Shown here: positions 1 to 9,082 of the stretch, in pieces
Numbering within the stretch: position 1 is the first letter of the stretch
Layout of the letters: the number at the start of each line of letters is the position of its first letter
Origin: Aridibacter famidurans
Lineage (GTDB): Bacteria; Acidobacteriota; Blastocatellia; Pyrinomonadales; Pyrinomonadaceae
Direction of reading: 5' to 3'
Length of the DNA: 64,000 bases
NCBI GenBank assembly: GCA_024103495.1
Contig: JAGFIQ010000138.1
Location: 1 to 64,000, forward strand
Notes under the pieces: generated by a model
Database searches by the model: none
Told to the model about the DNA's origin: nothing
Seen by the model: only the letters and a program-made list of their open reading frames with translations
Position numbers and translations under genes: made by a program

Positions 1-32
1 GCGTAAACAGACGAGCTTGTGACAAAGTTCGC

Positions 33-64
33 GGGCGGGATCCGACGGGTCCCGCCCGTTCTTT
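33..64 (+). terminator. Rho-independent terminator of an upstream gene
   Basis: GGGCGGGA (33-40) pairs with TCCCGCCC (50-57) around a 9-nt loop and is followed by TTCTTT. It most likely ends a plus-strand gene lying left of the window. A TAA at 4-6 could be that gene's stop, but too little sequence is present to tell. Bases 65-168 hold no recognisable element. Confidence 0.6.
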
Positions 65-168
65 AGTTTGGCGGACCCGTATGGGGCGACAACTAATCGT
101 TTGAAAATCTTATCGAAACGGGCGACAATCACACTTCGTAAGCAATTCAGAAACAGCGATTTAAGGCA

Positions 169-1623
169 ATGGACGACCGGTTCATCAACAAGGTAATCGC
201 GGATAAGTACCGCATAGACAGCTACTTGGGCGAAAGCCGCTCCGGTGGTCTTTACCGCGGGACGCATCTGCTGATCGGAAATTCCGTGACTGTCAAAATA
301 CTCGACCGGGGGGAGGACTTTGACGAATCGGCCGCGGCGGGATTCTCGGCGGAGGCCCGCGCGGTTTCGAAGATCGCGCACCCGAACGTACTGAACATCA
401 CCGATTTCGGCCAGGAAGTCGACGGGACGATATTCGCCGTGATGGAGGATTCGAGCGGCGAGACGCTCGGAGAGAGGATCGCCGACGAAGCTCCGATGAT
501 GGTCGTTCCTTCCGTACGGATCATCCGGCAGATCGTCTCCGCGATCTCGGCGGCAAGATCGCGAGGGCTTTCGCACGGAAGCCTGACGGCAGACAAGGTG
601 GTCCTGGCAAGGGTCGGCGATGTCGGCGAGATCGTAAAGGTCTTCGACATAGGCGCTTACGGGACACTTCCCAGGAACAGCGAGACTCCCGAAGACCTTG
701 AGGAACTCAGGTATCGTGCCCCGGAACTGTTCGTTTACGGGACAAAGCCTGACGAACGCTCGGATGTTTACTCGCTCGGGATCATTCTCTACGAGATGCT
801 TGCCGGGGAAACGCCCTTTTCCGGTGAGACCGAGAACGAGCTGATGCAGAGGCACAACCAGGTGCCGCCGCCCCCGCTGGTCGCGTTTCGAAGTGATCTG
901 CCGGAGGGATTAGAGACAGTGATCCTCACCGCTCTCGCGAAAGACCCTTCGAAGCGATATTCGACGTGTGAGGAGTTTGTCGAAGCGCTTAACGCGGCGA
1001 TAGGCGATGACGGCTCGGAAGAATCGATCGTCGTACCCGTCGGCGCGGAAGCGGAGGGCAACAACGCGTGGAAGACGGCGTTTATCGTGCTCGCCGGTAT
1101 CTCGGTCCTTGCTTTCGGTCTTATCTACTGGACGAACTCGGGCCAGATGGATCCCGCGACCGTGCTTCAGACGGACGCCAACAGCCAGCCGGTACAGCCT
1201 CTTAATCCCGCGACGGGGATGCCCGAACAGAGCGGGTTGAGCCTCGCTCCGCAGATACTTTCCGGCGACCCCAACGCGCTTCCCGAAGACATAGGCGGCG
1301 ACGGTTACGATCCGTGGGCGAGCCCCGGATCTCCTCCTCCGGGTGCTTCCCAGCCGATCGGCCCCGGCGGCGACTACGTGACGATCCCCGGAGAGGGCAG
1401 CGTTTTTATGCCGGGCGACGGAGGTGTGATCCTTGTCCCGAAGATCGTGACGCCGACTCCGACGCCTGAGGGCTCGCCGACTCCTTCGAGAGGAAACACG
1501 AACACCCAGCCTCCGAAACCGGCGGCGACTCCAGCTCCTTCAAGGCAGGCGACCCCGGCACCACCGAAGAGCGATCCGCCTGACTCCGGAAACAAGGATG
1601 AAGGCCCGGTAGGCAACTCCTAA
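169..1623 (+). CDS. Membrane-anchored Ser/Thr protein kinase homologue, probable pseudokinase
   Basis: A 484-residue protein with a bacterial Hanks-type kinase domain at about residues 14-275, one membrane helix at about 300-325, and a Pro/Gly/Thr-rich C-terminal tail that would lie outside the cytoplasmic membrane. The fold landmarks are present: Lys43 in the VTVKIL strand, a candidate alpha-C Glu62, RYRAPE at the activation-segment end and DVYSLG in helix F. The catalytic loop is degenerate. Where active kinases have HRDLKxxN, this protein reads HGSLTADK (136-143), so the catalytic Asp, the Lys and the metal-binding Asn are all replaced. DFG is DIG (160-162) and the glycine loop is weak. 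I infer a pseudokinase that senses or scaffolds rather than phosphorylates. The stop overlaps the convergent lpxK stop. Confidence 0.85.
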   Translation: MDDRFINKVIADKYRIDSYLGESRSGGLYRGTHLLIGNSVTVKILDRGEDFDESAAAGFSAEARAVSKIAHPNVLNITDFGQEVDGTIFAVMEDSSGETLGERIADEAPMMVVPSVRIIRQIVSAISAARSRGLSHGSLTADKVVLARVGDVGEIVKVFDIGAYGTLPRNSETPEDLEELRYRAPELFVYGTKPDERSDVYSLGIILYEMLAGETPFSGETENELMQRHNQVPPPPLVAFRSDLPEGLETVILTALAKDPSKRYSTCEEFVEALNAAIGDDGSEESIVVPVGAEAEGNNAWKTAFIVLAGISVLAFGLIYWTNSGQMDPATVLQTDANSQPVQPLNPATGMPEQSGLSLAPQILSGDPNALPEDIGGDGYDPWASPGSPPPGASQPIGPGGDYVTIPGEGSVFMPGDGGVILVPKIVTPTPTPEGSPTPSRGNTNTQPPKPAATPAPSRQATPAPPKSDPPDSGNKDEGPVGNS

Positions 1624-2657
1624 TCACTTTCGGCGTGATCCATCACGCTTTTTAGAAGGGACTTGAAAGCCGTTTCGTTATCGATGACGAGGCGGCTTTT
1701 TAGTTTGAAGCAGGGAATGCCGAACCGCTTGTCGACCAGCTTTACTGCGTCCTTCCCGGTCGTGAGAAGCGCGTCTGCGCCCGCGGCGCGCGCCTGATCT
1801 TCGATCTCGTCGATCTCATCCTGGGTAAACACGTGGTGATCGGGAAACGACCTGCTGCCGGCGATCACGATGCCGTCTCTCTCAAGCTGTGCGAGAAAGC
1901 TACCGGGGTTTCCGATCGCGCAGAAGACGTAGTATTTCGCATCCGGGGCCGCCCGCCGGTCTTCGGACGCCGCAGCGGGTTCGATATTCTGAATCAGGGA
2001 CCGGCATACGAACACAGGAGCATTGCCATTGAGAGCCCTCAGCTCGCTCCTGAGGCCTTCAAGATCCTCCGAATCGTCTGGCCGTGTAATGACGATCGCA
2101 TCCGCCCTCGCCAGATTGTGCAGGTTCTCCCTCAATCGTCCACCGGGCACGGTTCTGCCCCCTCCGAACGGGGCGCCCGCGTCGAGGACCACTATGTCGA
2201 GATCGCGGCGGATCCTGCGGTGCTGGAACGCGTCGTCGAGCACTATCGCGGATGCGGCGAGTCTTTCGATCGCATAAACGGAGCCGCGTACACGGTCCGC
2301 GTCGCAGACGACCGATGCCAGGCCCTTGAGTTCGAGTGCCAGTTCGAGCGGTTCGTCGCCCGTGACCGAGGGATCTTCAATGATCTTTTCGCCGTCAGAC
2401 ACCACGACCAGCGAATTCTCGTTCTCGCGCTTGTATCCCCTGGAAACGATGGCCGGCCGTTCCCCAGATTCCGCAAGCAGGCTTGCGATATACGAAACGA
2501 GGGGCGTCTTTCCCGTCCCTCCGACAGTGATGTTCCCGACGGAGATCACCGGGACCCCGACCTTGTACGACCGGAAGATCGCGTAGTCGAACAGCACGTT
2601 CCGGGTGTCGAGCACCCTTCCGTAAATATTCGAGACGATGTTCAGGATGGCGGACAC
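1620..2657 (-). CDS. lpxK: Tetraacyldisaccharide 4'-kinase LpxK
   Basis: LpxK phosphorylates the 4' position of the tetraacyldisaccharide lipid A precursor at the inner face of the inner membrane. The 345-residue length is normal for the family. The N-terminal P-loop reads GNITVGGTGKTP (about residues 42-53), followed by the SRGYKR segment typical of LpxK and a DDAFQHR stretch. The start is GTG, placed directly after the TAG stop of the upstream trpG/pabA gene with no intervening base, so translation is probably coupled. The 3' end overlaps the convergent kinase-like gene by four bases. No other lpx gene is in the window. Its presence supports an outer membrane with lipid A. Confidence 0.93.
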   Translation of the reverse strand: MSAILNIVSNIYGRVLDTRNVLFDYAIFRSYKVGVPVISVGNITVGGTGKTPLVSYIASLLAESGERPAIVSRGYKRENENSLVVVSDGEKIIEDPSVTGDEPLELALELKGLASVVCDADRVRGSVYAIERLAASAIVLDDAFQHRRIRRDLDIVVLDAGAPFGGGRTVPGGRLRENLHNLARADAIVITRPDDSEDLEGLRSELRALNGNAPVFVCRSLIQNIEPAAASEDRRAAPDAKYYVFCAIGNPGSFLAQLERDGIVIAGSRSFPDHHVFTQDEIDEIEDQARAAGADALLTTGKDAVKLVDKRFGIPCFKLKSRLVIDNETAFKSLLKSVMDHAESD

Positions 2658-3239
2658 CTATTCTGCAGCAGCCGTTGTCTGATCGAGGAAGTTCTTCAGG
2701 ATCTTCTTGCCCTCGGGAGTCAGGATCGATTCGGGGTGGAACTGAACGCCTTCGACGGCAAGTTCCTTGTGGCGGAGGCCCATGATGATGCCCTCTTCCG
2801 TCTCGGCCGTCACTTCCAGGCAGTCCGGAAATGTGAGCCGGTCGACGATAAGCGAATGGTATCTTCCCGCCTCGAATTCCTGAGGCACGTCCCTGAAAAC
2901 ACCCTTGTTCTCGTGCCACACGATCGAAGGCTTGCCGTGTACCGGCTCCGGCGCGCGTACGACGCAACCTCCGAACGCCTGACCGATCGCCTGGTGCCCG
3001 AGGCAGACTCCAAGGATCGGGACCTTTCCCGCAAACCGATCTATCACCGCGAGTGTGATCCCCGCGTTGTCGGGGATCCCGGGACCGGGGGAGATCAGGA
3101 TCCGGTCCGGAGAAAGCCGTTCGATCTCTTCGACCGTTATCTCGTCGTTCCTGAACACCTCCATTTCCGCGCCCAGCTCTCCAAGGTACTGAACCAGGTT
3201 GTATGTGAAGGAATCGTAATTGTCGATCACCAGGAGCAT
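2658..3239 (-). CDS. trpG/pabA: Glutamine amidotransferase, anthranilate/aminodeoxychorismate synthase component II
   Basis: A 193-residue class I glutamine amidotransferase that releases ammonia from glutamine for the chorismate-using partner subunit of tryptophan or folate synthesis. It begins [19 protein letters not shown], the standard N-terminus of TrpG/PabA. The nucleophile elbow is [10 protein letters not shown], and the His-Glu pair sits in FHPESI near the C-terminus. The frame is open for a further 110 codons upstream, but that extension runs across the divergent promoter region and has no family similarity, so the ATG at 3239 was chosen. No TrpE or PabB is adjacent, so the pathway cannot be decided. 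The pairing with lpxK is unusual. Confidence 0.93.
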   Translation of the reverse strand: MLLVIDNYDSFTYNLVQYLGELGAEMEVFRNDEITVEEIERLSPDRILISPGPGIPDNAGITLAVIDRFAGKVPILGVCLGHQAIGQAFGGCVVRAPEPVHGKPSIVWHENKGVFRDVPQEFEAGRYHSLIVDRLTFPDCLEVTAETEEGIIMGLRHKELAVEGVQFHPESILTPEGKKILKNFLDQTTAAAE

Positions 3240-3327
3240 CGCGTCGATTCTAGCGAAAGCGGGACCTTTGGGCGAGTTGCCGCACCGGCAGCCGCATCCG
3301 GAATCTTGAAAGATTTCCCGATAATCG

Positions 3328-3356
3328 TTTACGTAACCCGCCGGGAAGTTTACTAT
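3328..3356 (+). promoter_or_regulatory. Candidate sigma-70-type promoter for the tandem paralogue genes
   Basis: TTTACG (3328-3333) and TACTAT (3351-3356) are separated by 17 bp and lie about 55 bp upstream of the ATG at 3412. Each box matches the consensus at four of six positions. It is in the divergent gap between trpG/pabA and the first paralogue. Confidence 0.4.
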
Positions 3357-3411
3357 GATACGAAATCCCGAGCCGCCTTCAGGCGGAAACGCTACCTTCG
3401 AGGTAAACAGA

Positions 3412-5232
3412 ATGATCTCCAGAAGCCTGCTCTCGACAGCCATTATCCTGCTGTTCGCTTTCTCCGCGCTCCCGCAGGAGTCTGTCCCGGACACTCCGGA
3501 CGAAGGGAAGAAGGAAGAGCAAAGTGAAGAAGCGAAGCTCCGAAAGGAGATCGCGCTCCTGCTTGTCAAAGAAACTGCGGCCGAGATCGAGATGCTGCAG
3601 TCGCTGACGAACCGTATCTCATTTTCGGCCGACCTGGCAGAAACGGCTTACGTGCTGGATCCTGCGCTTTCGCGCCGAATGTACCTGGAACTCGCGGATT
3701 CGCTTGCACGGTTCATAGCTGTCCAGTCTCAAATGGTGTCCGAAAAGGACAAGAACCTGAAAGGCGCCGCAGTCTATATGGGCGCGAGCAGGGCTGTCTG
3801 GAAGCTGCGCAGGGCGGCGATGATCCGCAGTCAGGCGGTGCTTTCGGCCGCCAAGCAGGATCCGATCCTCGCCCTTGATCTTCTCGAAGCGACAAAGATG
3901 GACGCCGAGCTGAAGAATGTCCTCGGATATTTCGGGCCGAATGACGACGTGATACTTATGCAGGTGGCAAACACCGCGCCTTTGGATGATCCCGAATCCG
4001 TCGAAGTGTTCGGAGACAGGCTCCTTAAGAACGGCTTGAACCTCGGCGCGCCTTTCCTGCTGGCGAACCTCAGGGAGCGTGGAAGCGAGGCCGCATTCAC
4101 ATATGCCCCAAAGGTACTGTCGGCAGCAAGCAGAGAGATCGACAGCATAGATCCCGATCTCAGGGCGGTCTCGATGCTGCTCCGCATAGCTTCGGAAAAG
4201 AAGGGCAACGGTGCCGGTCCGGTCCGGCCTTTGTTCGATCCGGCTGAGATCAGGAATCTCGCAGAGGCTCTGGGGCGAGTCGTCCTCGGAATGGAGGCGG
4301 ATGAGCTTGCAAGGTCGGGAGGCGGGATGCAATACGCTTCTTTTATACGGCCTTTCGCGCCGGAGATCGCCGACCAGATACAGAAGAAATTTGCAAGAGG
4401 CAACGGCATCGGCGTCGGGACCGGAATCGGGGGCGGCCCGGTAGTGCAAGGGACAGGGAACAGGCCTCCACCGCCTCCGCCACCACCACCTCCGGCGGCT
4501 CTTCCCGCGCCTTCCCCGGCGGCCGGTTCGGTTTCGGATGCCGATAAGCAAGGGGAACGAGCCGCGGAACTTGAAGCAATGATGAGCTCTTCCGAGGACA
4601 GCCCCGAGAAGGAGGCCGCGGTGCGGGAATATGTCTCCAAGGCACTTCAGGGGCTTGCCCAAATCGACGATCCTTTGGCAAGAACCGCCGGCTACGTCGC
4701 TGTCTCGGATCGCCTTGATTCACTCGGCCAAAAAGAGGCGGCATCGGAGGTCCTGAACGAGGCGTTTCGTGCTGTCACCCCGAATCCAAGAAATCACCAG
4801 GAGTATCTGCAGACGTGGACGCTTGCCGGGGCTCTCGTCGACCGGCAGCCCGAGAAGGCGTTTGCGATGATCGAAGATCTGGTTTTCAGGCTTAACGGAG
4901 TCGTTTCTAATTTCCACGGATTCGCCGAGTTCCTCGATTCGAACGGCGAGATACTCGATGAGGGCGAGCTTCAGTTCGGCGGATTCGGCGGCGGAATGAT
5001 GGCCCAGATGATGCGGACGCTCGATTCGACCGGGCAGATCGTGAGAAAACTCGCCGAAACTGACCTCGCAAGGACGAGGGCGCTGGCCGAGAGGTTCGAC
5101 CGCCCGGAGATCCGCGTTACGGCGAGGCTTCTGATCCTCAAGAGCTTCGTTTCCGAAACAAAAGCGAAAGACTCGGTTTTCGATGCCGTTCCCGAGGCGA
5201 TTTCCACAGATTCTGACGACGATGACAACTGA
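3412..5232 (+). CDS. Secreted protein of unknown function, paralogue 1 of 3
   Basis: I do not recognise the family. The ATG at 3412 was chosen because it has a GAGGT ribosome site seven bases upstream and opens a clear signal peptide ([19 protein letters not shown]). The frame also extends upstream to 3355, without a site. The mature part of the 606-residue product is mostly charged and helical-looking, with an interrupting run of ten prolines near residue 370. Three blocks are shared with the next two genes: ENRIS-like near the N-terminus (here [12 protein letters not shown]), a VFRLNGVV block near residue 505 followed by a DEGEL segment, and a C-terminal [18 protein letters not shown] block. 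The repeated helix pairs hint at a TPR-like or alpha-solenoid fold, which is a guess. Confidence 0.8.
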   Translation: MISRSLLSTAIILLFAFSALPQESVPDTPDEGKKEEQSEEAKLRKEIALLLVKETAAEIEMLQSLTNRISFSADLAETAYVLDPALSRRMYLELADSLARFIAVQSQMVSEKDKNLKGAAVYMGASRAVWKLRRAAMIRSQAVLSAAKQDPILALDLLEATKMDAELKNVLGYFGPNDDVILMQVANTAPLDDPESVEVFGDRLLKNGLNLGAPFLLANLRERGSEAAFTYAPKVLSAASREIDSIDPDLRAVSMLLRIASEKKGNGAGPVRPLFDPAEIRNLAEALGRVVLGMEADELARSGGGMQYASFIRPFAPEIADQIQKKFARGNGIGVGTGIGGGPVVQGTGNRPPPPPPPPPPAALPAPSPAAGSVSDADKQGERAAELEAMMSSSEDSPEKEAAVREYVSKALQGLAQIDDPLARTAGYVAVSDRLDSLGQKEAASEVLNEAFRAVTPNPRNHQEYLQTWTLAGALVDRQPEKAFAMIEDLVFRLNGVVSNFHGFAEFLDSNGEILDEGELQFGGFGGGMMAQMMRTLDSTGQIVRKLAETDLARTRALAERFDRPEIRVTARLLILKSFVSETKAKDSVFDAVPEAISTDSDDDDN

Positions 5233-5293
5233 TCGGCGGATACTGGCGCAGATGATTTTGACCCTTCCGGTCCCGGGCAGACCGGCAACCTAT

Positions 5294-7114
5294 ATGAAGA
5301 CCAGCATAAGTCTCTTGGCTCTGATGTTTGCGGCACTGCTTGCGGCAACTGCGTTTCCGCAATCCGGGGATCGTCCCGGTGCGGCAGCGGCGCCCGCGAA
5401 TGCCGAATCCGCCGAGCGGGATGAGAAAACGGAGAAAATGAAGCGCCTGGCGCTCGAAATGCTTCGCGACACCGCCCGCGAGATCGAAACCCTCCGCACT
5501 CCGGAGAACAGGATCAGCCTTTCCGCAGATCTTGTCGGGTTGCTGTGGACGCACAATCCCGAAGAAGCAAGGGAGATGTTCCGCGTGCTCACGAATTCCT
5601 TCACGCAGCTGTTTACGCAGTATTCCGGGCAGGTCAACGCGGTCGGTTTCGAGGAAGAAGACCTATGGAATCCTGCGGAGCGCGAGAAGGCGAAAGCGGG
5701 TCGGAGAATGATGAAGGCGCTCGTGGTTCGGGAAAACCTCGCGCGTGCCGCTGCTGTTCAGGATCCGCTCCTGGCGCTCGACTTCGTCGTAATGACCTCG
5801 ACGGCCGTTCGCGGCGGGGCATTCACAAGCAAGCTGGATGAGTCCGATCAAAGGACGAAGGAGATCATCGTGGAGCTCTTTGCCGCGCGGGACAAGGAAA
5901 CCGCTCGGGAGCTTGGCAGGAGGCTCCTGAAGGACGGTTTCGACTCTCCGGTATTGGCTCTGCTTAGAACCATCAGGGCGGAGGACGAAAAGGAAGGCGC
6001 TGAATTCGCACTTGAGGTCTTCTCCGCCGCCAGCCGCGATCTTGACGGGTTGGAGCCCGCGTTCGGCGTGCATGCAAGCCTGCTGCGCTATGCGGCCGAG
6101 ACGCTTGAAGAGGAACCGCATCCCGACCGCGTCGAAATGATCTCGCGCGACTATGCCGCATCGCACGCCGCCGCGTTCGGCCGCGCGGTCTTGAGAGCGG
6201 AAGAACTGGATGAGGAAATGGCAAGTAGCTTCGCGGAAGCGATCCGGCCGTTTTCCGAGTCGCTCGCCGACAGGATCATTAAGAAGTTCGAGAAAGAGGA
6301 CGAATCCGTAAGTGCCGAAACGAAAAGGCTTCAGGCGCTGCTTGAGAAGTCGCGCGCCTCGGATGCTGCCAGGAGTGCGGCCAAGACAAGCGATGGTCCC
6401 GGCGAAGGCGACGATCCTTCGATCGAGCTCTCCACCGATGGCGATAACGAAAAGGGCGAACTTTCCGGGCGCGAGGAGCTCCTAAGGAAGTTCAGCGATC
6501 CTGAAGCCGAAGAGATCTCGGACGAAGCGAAACAGGCATTGGCGGCACAAGCCAGAGAAGCCGCGGACCTTGCAGGCACGCCCAGCGAGAAGATCGGAAT
6601 CCTGACTGCAGCTGCGGTCGGCCTCAAGCGGCTCGGGGATGAACGGCTGGCCGATGAGATCGTGAATGAGGCGCTTGGTCACGTCACGTCAAACCCCAGG
6701 AATTACGAGGACTTTATGAACATCTGGATCCTCGCCGGGGGATTGGTGGAAGTCCGGCCGGATATCGCTTTCACACGGCTTGAGGATGCGGTTTTCAGAC
6801 TCAACGACGTTGTCAATGCGGCTATCACCATCGCCGAATTTATCGATGTGGACAATGACTTTGTTCAGGACGGAGAACTTCTTATCGGCGCCTTTGCTTC
6901 GGGAATGACGGCGCAAATGTCGCGGATGCTCCTCGCCGGCGACTCCGCGATCCTGGGTCTCGCCGCGGCGGACCTCGCGCGTACAAAGGCGTTGGCGGAG
7001 AAGTTCGATCGGGCTGAGGTACGGATTATGGCGAAGACTCTTGTTCTCGGGGTTGTGTTATCAGAGAGGTCCGAAACGGATTTGACCGCGAAGGACCTTC
7101 TTGAGGGGAATTGA
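5294..7114 (+). CDS. Secreted protein of unknown function, paralogue 2 of 3
   Basis: A 606-residue product, the same length as paralogue 1 once the start is set at the ATG at 5294. That start opens a signal peptide (MKTSISLLALMFAALLAATA). The family blocks are ENRISLSADLVG, VFRLNDVV, QDGELLIGAFASGM and DLARTKALAEKFDRAEVR. The middle is Glu/Lys/Asp-rich and lacks the proline run of paralogue 1. It begins 61 bases after paralogue 1 and ends three bases before paralogue 3, so the three are probably one transcript. No catalytic motif is visible. Function unknown. Confidence 0.8.
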   Translation: MKTSISLLALMFAALLAATAFPQSGDRPGAAAAPANAESAERDEKTEKMKRLALEMLRDTAREIETLRTPENRISLSADLVGLLWTHNPEEAREMFRVLTNSFTQLFTQYSGQVNAVGFEEEDLWNPAEREKAKAGRRMMKALVVRENLARAAAVQDPLLALDFVVMTSTAVRGGAFTSKLDESDQRTKEIIVELFAARDKETARELGRRLLKDGFDSPVLALLRTIRAEDEKEGAEFALEVFSAASRDLDGLEPAFGVHASLLRYAAETLEEEPHPDRVEMISRDYAASHAAAFGRAVLRAEELDEEMASSFAEAIRPFSESLADRIIKKFEKEDESVSAETKRLQALLEKSRASDAARSAAKTSDGPGEGDDPSIELSTDGDNEKGELSGREELLRKFSDPEAEEISDEAKQALAAQAREAADLAGTPSEKIGILTAAAVGLKRLGDERLADEIVNEALGHVTSNPRNYEDFMNIWILAGGLVEVRPDIAFTRLEDAVFRLNDVVNAAITIAEFIDVDNDFVQDGELLIGAFASGMTAQMSRMLLAGDSAILGLAAADLARTKALAEKFDRAEVRIMAKTLVLGVVLSERSETDLTAKDLLEGN

Positions 7115-7117
7115 TCT

Positions 7118-8755
7118 ATGCGTTTGTTTTTTGCAGCTTTCCTGGCCGGGACACTTCTGATCTCATCCGCGAGCGCCGCGGCTGTTGACGACCCGCCTGC
7201 CGCGGATCCGGTCGAAGTTCGCGCGGAGGCCGAGAAGATGATCCGCGAGACGGCAGCGATCGTGCCTTCACTCGCGTCGCCTGTCAACCGCGTCGATGCC
7301 TATCTGAAGCTGGCACAGATCGCCTGGGAGATCGACGACGCGATCACCTGGTCGATGCTCGGCGCGGCCGGCGAGGACGTGAAGCGATATCTCGCGCAGG
7401 TGGATATCGAAACGAACCGTGTCGAGGCAGCGCGTTCGGTCAGCGGAAGAAGAGGCAGGTCGTCGGATCTTCGCGCAATGACAAACCTCGCGTTCGGGTT
7501 GAGGAAGGATTACGTCAGCACACTCGCGGGCTTCGCTCCCGAACAAGCCCGCGCGTTCGCGTCCGAGACGGCGGAGATGTTCACGAACGAGGGGCTCAGG
7601 TCGCGTGCGCAGAGGGAGAACAGGAGCCTCGAATCTTTGATCGTGAAGAAGATCGCCGAGAACGACGTGGGCAAGGCGCTCGAGATCGGGGCGGAAAGCC
7701 TGAAGAAAGGCGTTTCATCGGAAGTCGTTGGGATCCTGAACAGTGTTTACAAGAAAGACAAGGCGAAGGGCGCCGAATTCGGCGAACTGATAATCGGCAA
7801 GGTGAAGTCGTCTACGCTGGAGCCCAGCCGGATATGGATCGTTTCGAGGCTCTTTCAGCTGGGACTCGCGTCAGCTGATCAGACTCTTCCGGTGTTCGAT
7901 CCGGACGGGATGAAGGTCCTTGCGGCGGCGATCGCCTCCGCAGTGCTGAGTCCCGAAAGCAGGTACACGTCGCTGCCTTCGAACGTCCTCGACGGGATCG
8001 AGAATTACTCGCCCGGGACCGCATCCAGGATAACGACCACTTTCGAACAGCGCCGGGCGGCGCGAGAGCCGAAAGGCGCTTCCGCCGGTTCGTATTCGGG
8101 AGGCACCTCCGAACAGGCGGAGAGAATCGAGAGGGATCACGCGCGCGAATCTGCGAGAAAGTACCGTGAGGACCTGAGTAAGCTTCTGGACGCCGCCGGC
8201 GACGGCGAAGCGACTTCGGAAGCGAGGAAGGAAGCGATCTCGGCGGCACGCGAGAGCATACTTTCGGTGGATGACGACCGTTTCAGGTACACGAACCTTG
8301 CCGCGCTCGCTGTCCGCGCTCATCGCGCCGGAGAAACTGACGATGCCGTCTCGATGATGAAGGAAGCGGAAATGTATCTCGAGGCGGCGCCGAAGGAGCG
8401 TTCCGATTTCTCGGCCTCGATGACGATCGCTCAGGCTTACGCGATCGTCGATCCTGACCGCGCTTTCACGTTTTTTGAAGAGATGGCGTACCGGCTGAAT
8501 GGCGTGATCGACGGCTATGTGAGGTTCGCAGAGTACTCGGGGAACGGGAGGACGGTGGAGAACGGCGAGCTCTTGATGAACCGTTACGCGAGGCAGTTTA
8601 CGGGCTATTTCAATCTGCCGGAAAACGTCGTCGAAGGGCTTGCGGCGTACGATCTGGAGCGTCTCTCGGACCTGCCGGACAGGTTCGACCGTCCGGAGCT
8701 TCGCGCCGAGACGAAGCTGATGATCGTTTCCTCACTCCTAAAGTCATTAGAATGA
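7118..8755 (+). CDS. Secreted protein of unknown function, paralogue 3 of 3
   Basis: A 545-residue protein with a signal peptide (MRLFFAAFLAGTLLISSASA) and a GAGGGGA ribosome site about eight bases before the ATG. It is the most divergent of the three: the N-terminal block is VNRVDAYLKLAQ, the middle block is AYRLNGVIDGYVRFAEY, and the C-terminal block is DLERLSDLPDRFDRPELR. It lacks the acidic and proline insertions of the other two, which explains its shorter length. The arrangement is a tandem triplication with subsequent divergence. No enzyme motif, lipobox or membrane helix after the signal peptide is visible. Confidence 0.8.
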   Translation: MRLFFAAFLAGTLLISSASAAAVDDPPAADPVEVRAEAEKMIRETAAIVPSLASPVNRVDAYLKLAQIAWEIDDAITWSMLGAAGEDVKRYLAQVDIETNRVEAARSVSGRRGRSSDLRAMTNLAFGLRKDYVSTLAGFAPEQARAFASETAEMFTNEGLRSRAQRENRSLESLIVKKIAENDVGKALEIGAESLKKGVSSEVVGILNSVYKKDKAKGAEFGELIIGKVKSSTLEPSRIWIVSRLFQLGLASADQTLPVFDPDGMKVLAAAIASAVLSPESRYTSLPSNVLDGIENYSPGTASRITTTFEQRRAAREPKGASAGSYSGGTSEQAERIERDHARESARKYREDLSKLLDAAGDGEATSEARKEAISAARESILSVDDDRFRYTNLAALAVRAHRAGETDDAVSMMKEAEMYLEAAPKERSDFSASMTIAQAYAIVDPDRAFTFFEEMAYRLNGVIDGYVRFAEYSGNGRTVENGELLMNRYARQFTGYFNLPENVVEGLAAYDLERLSDLPDRFDRPELRAETKLMIVSSLLKSLE

Positions 8756-8800
8756 ATTCCCATTTGCAAAACCGCCATAGTCAATGATTCCGTTCAGCGC

Positions 8801-8953
8801 AGAGCTTCACGCTGCATCGGCAGCCCAGAGGGCTGCTCTACACGGGACGGATGCGGAGCGGGTGCCCGGCAGCGCTTCGCGCTGCATCGGCAGCCCAGAG
8901 GGCTGCTCTAAACGGGACGGATGTGGAGCGGGTGCCCGGCAGCGCTTCGCGCT
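8801..8953. repeat. 70-bp direct repeat built on a REP-like palindrome
   Basis: Two nearly identical 70-bp units (8801-8870 and 8871-8940) and a partial third. Each contains GCTGCATCGGCAGCCCAGAG, a GGGCTGCTCT(A)A(A/C)ACGGG end and an AGCGCTTCGCGCT palindrome. The CTCTAAACGG and GCGCTTCGCGC parts recur in other intergenic gaps of the window. Confidence 0.8.
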
Positions 8954-8964
8954 TCTTCATTTGC

Positions 8965-9062
8965 ACCACACAAATCACGGAGAACACAGAGAGAACAATT
9001 GGCTTCGTTTTCTAACGCGATAATCTGCTGCTTTGCGTTCTCTGTGCTCTCCGTGGTGATCT
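8965..9062. repeat. Fold-back element, arms of CACGGAGAACACAGAGAAC type
   Basis: The left arm (8965-8996) contains ATCACGGAGAACACAGAG. The right arm (9036-9062) contains TTCTCTGTGCTCTCCGTGG, its near-complement, about 40 bp away. It lies downstream of paralogue 3 and of the convergent SDR gene, so it may also help end transcription from both sides. With the direct repeat it fills most of the gap 8756-9082. Confidence 0.7.
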
Positions 9063-9082
9063 CGCGCCATAAATTCGTATCT

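Noticed and set aside
1833..3527. Plus-strand open frame of 564 codons
   Set aside because: It runs antisense over lpxK and trpG/pabA, which have clear family motifs. Its product shows no domain.
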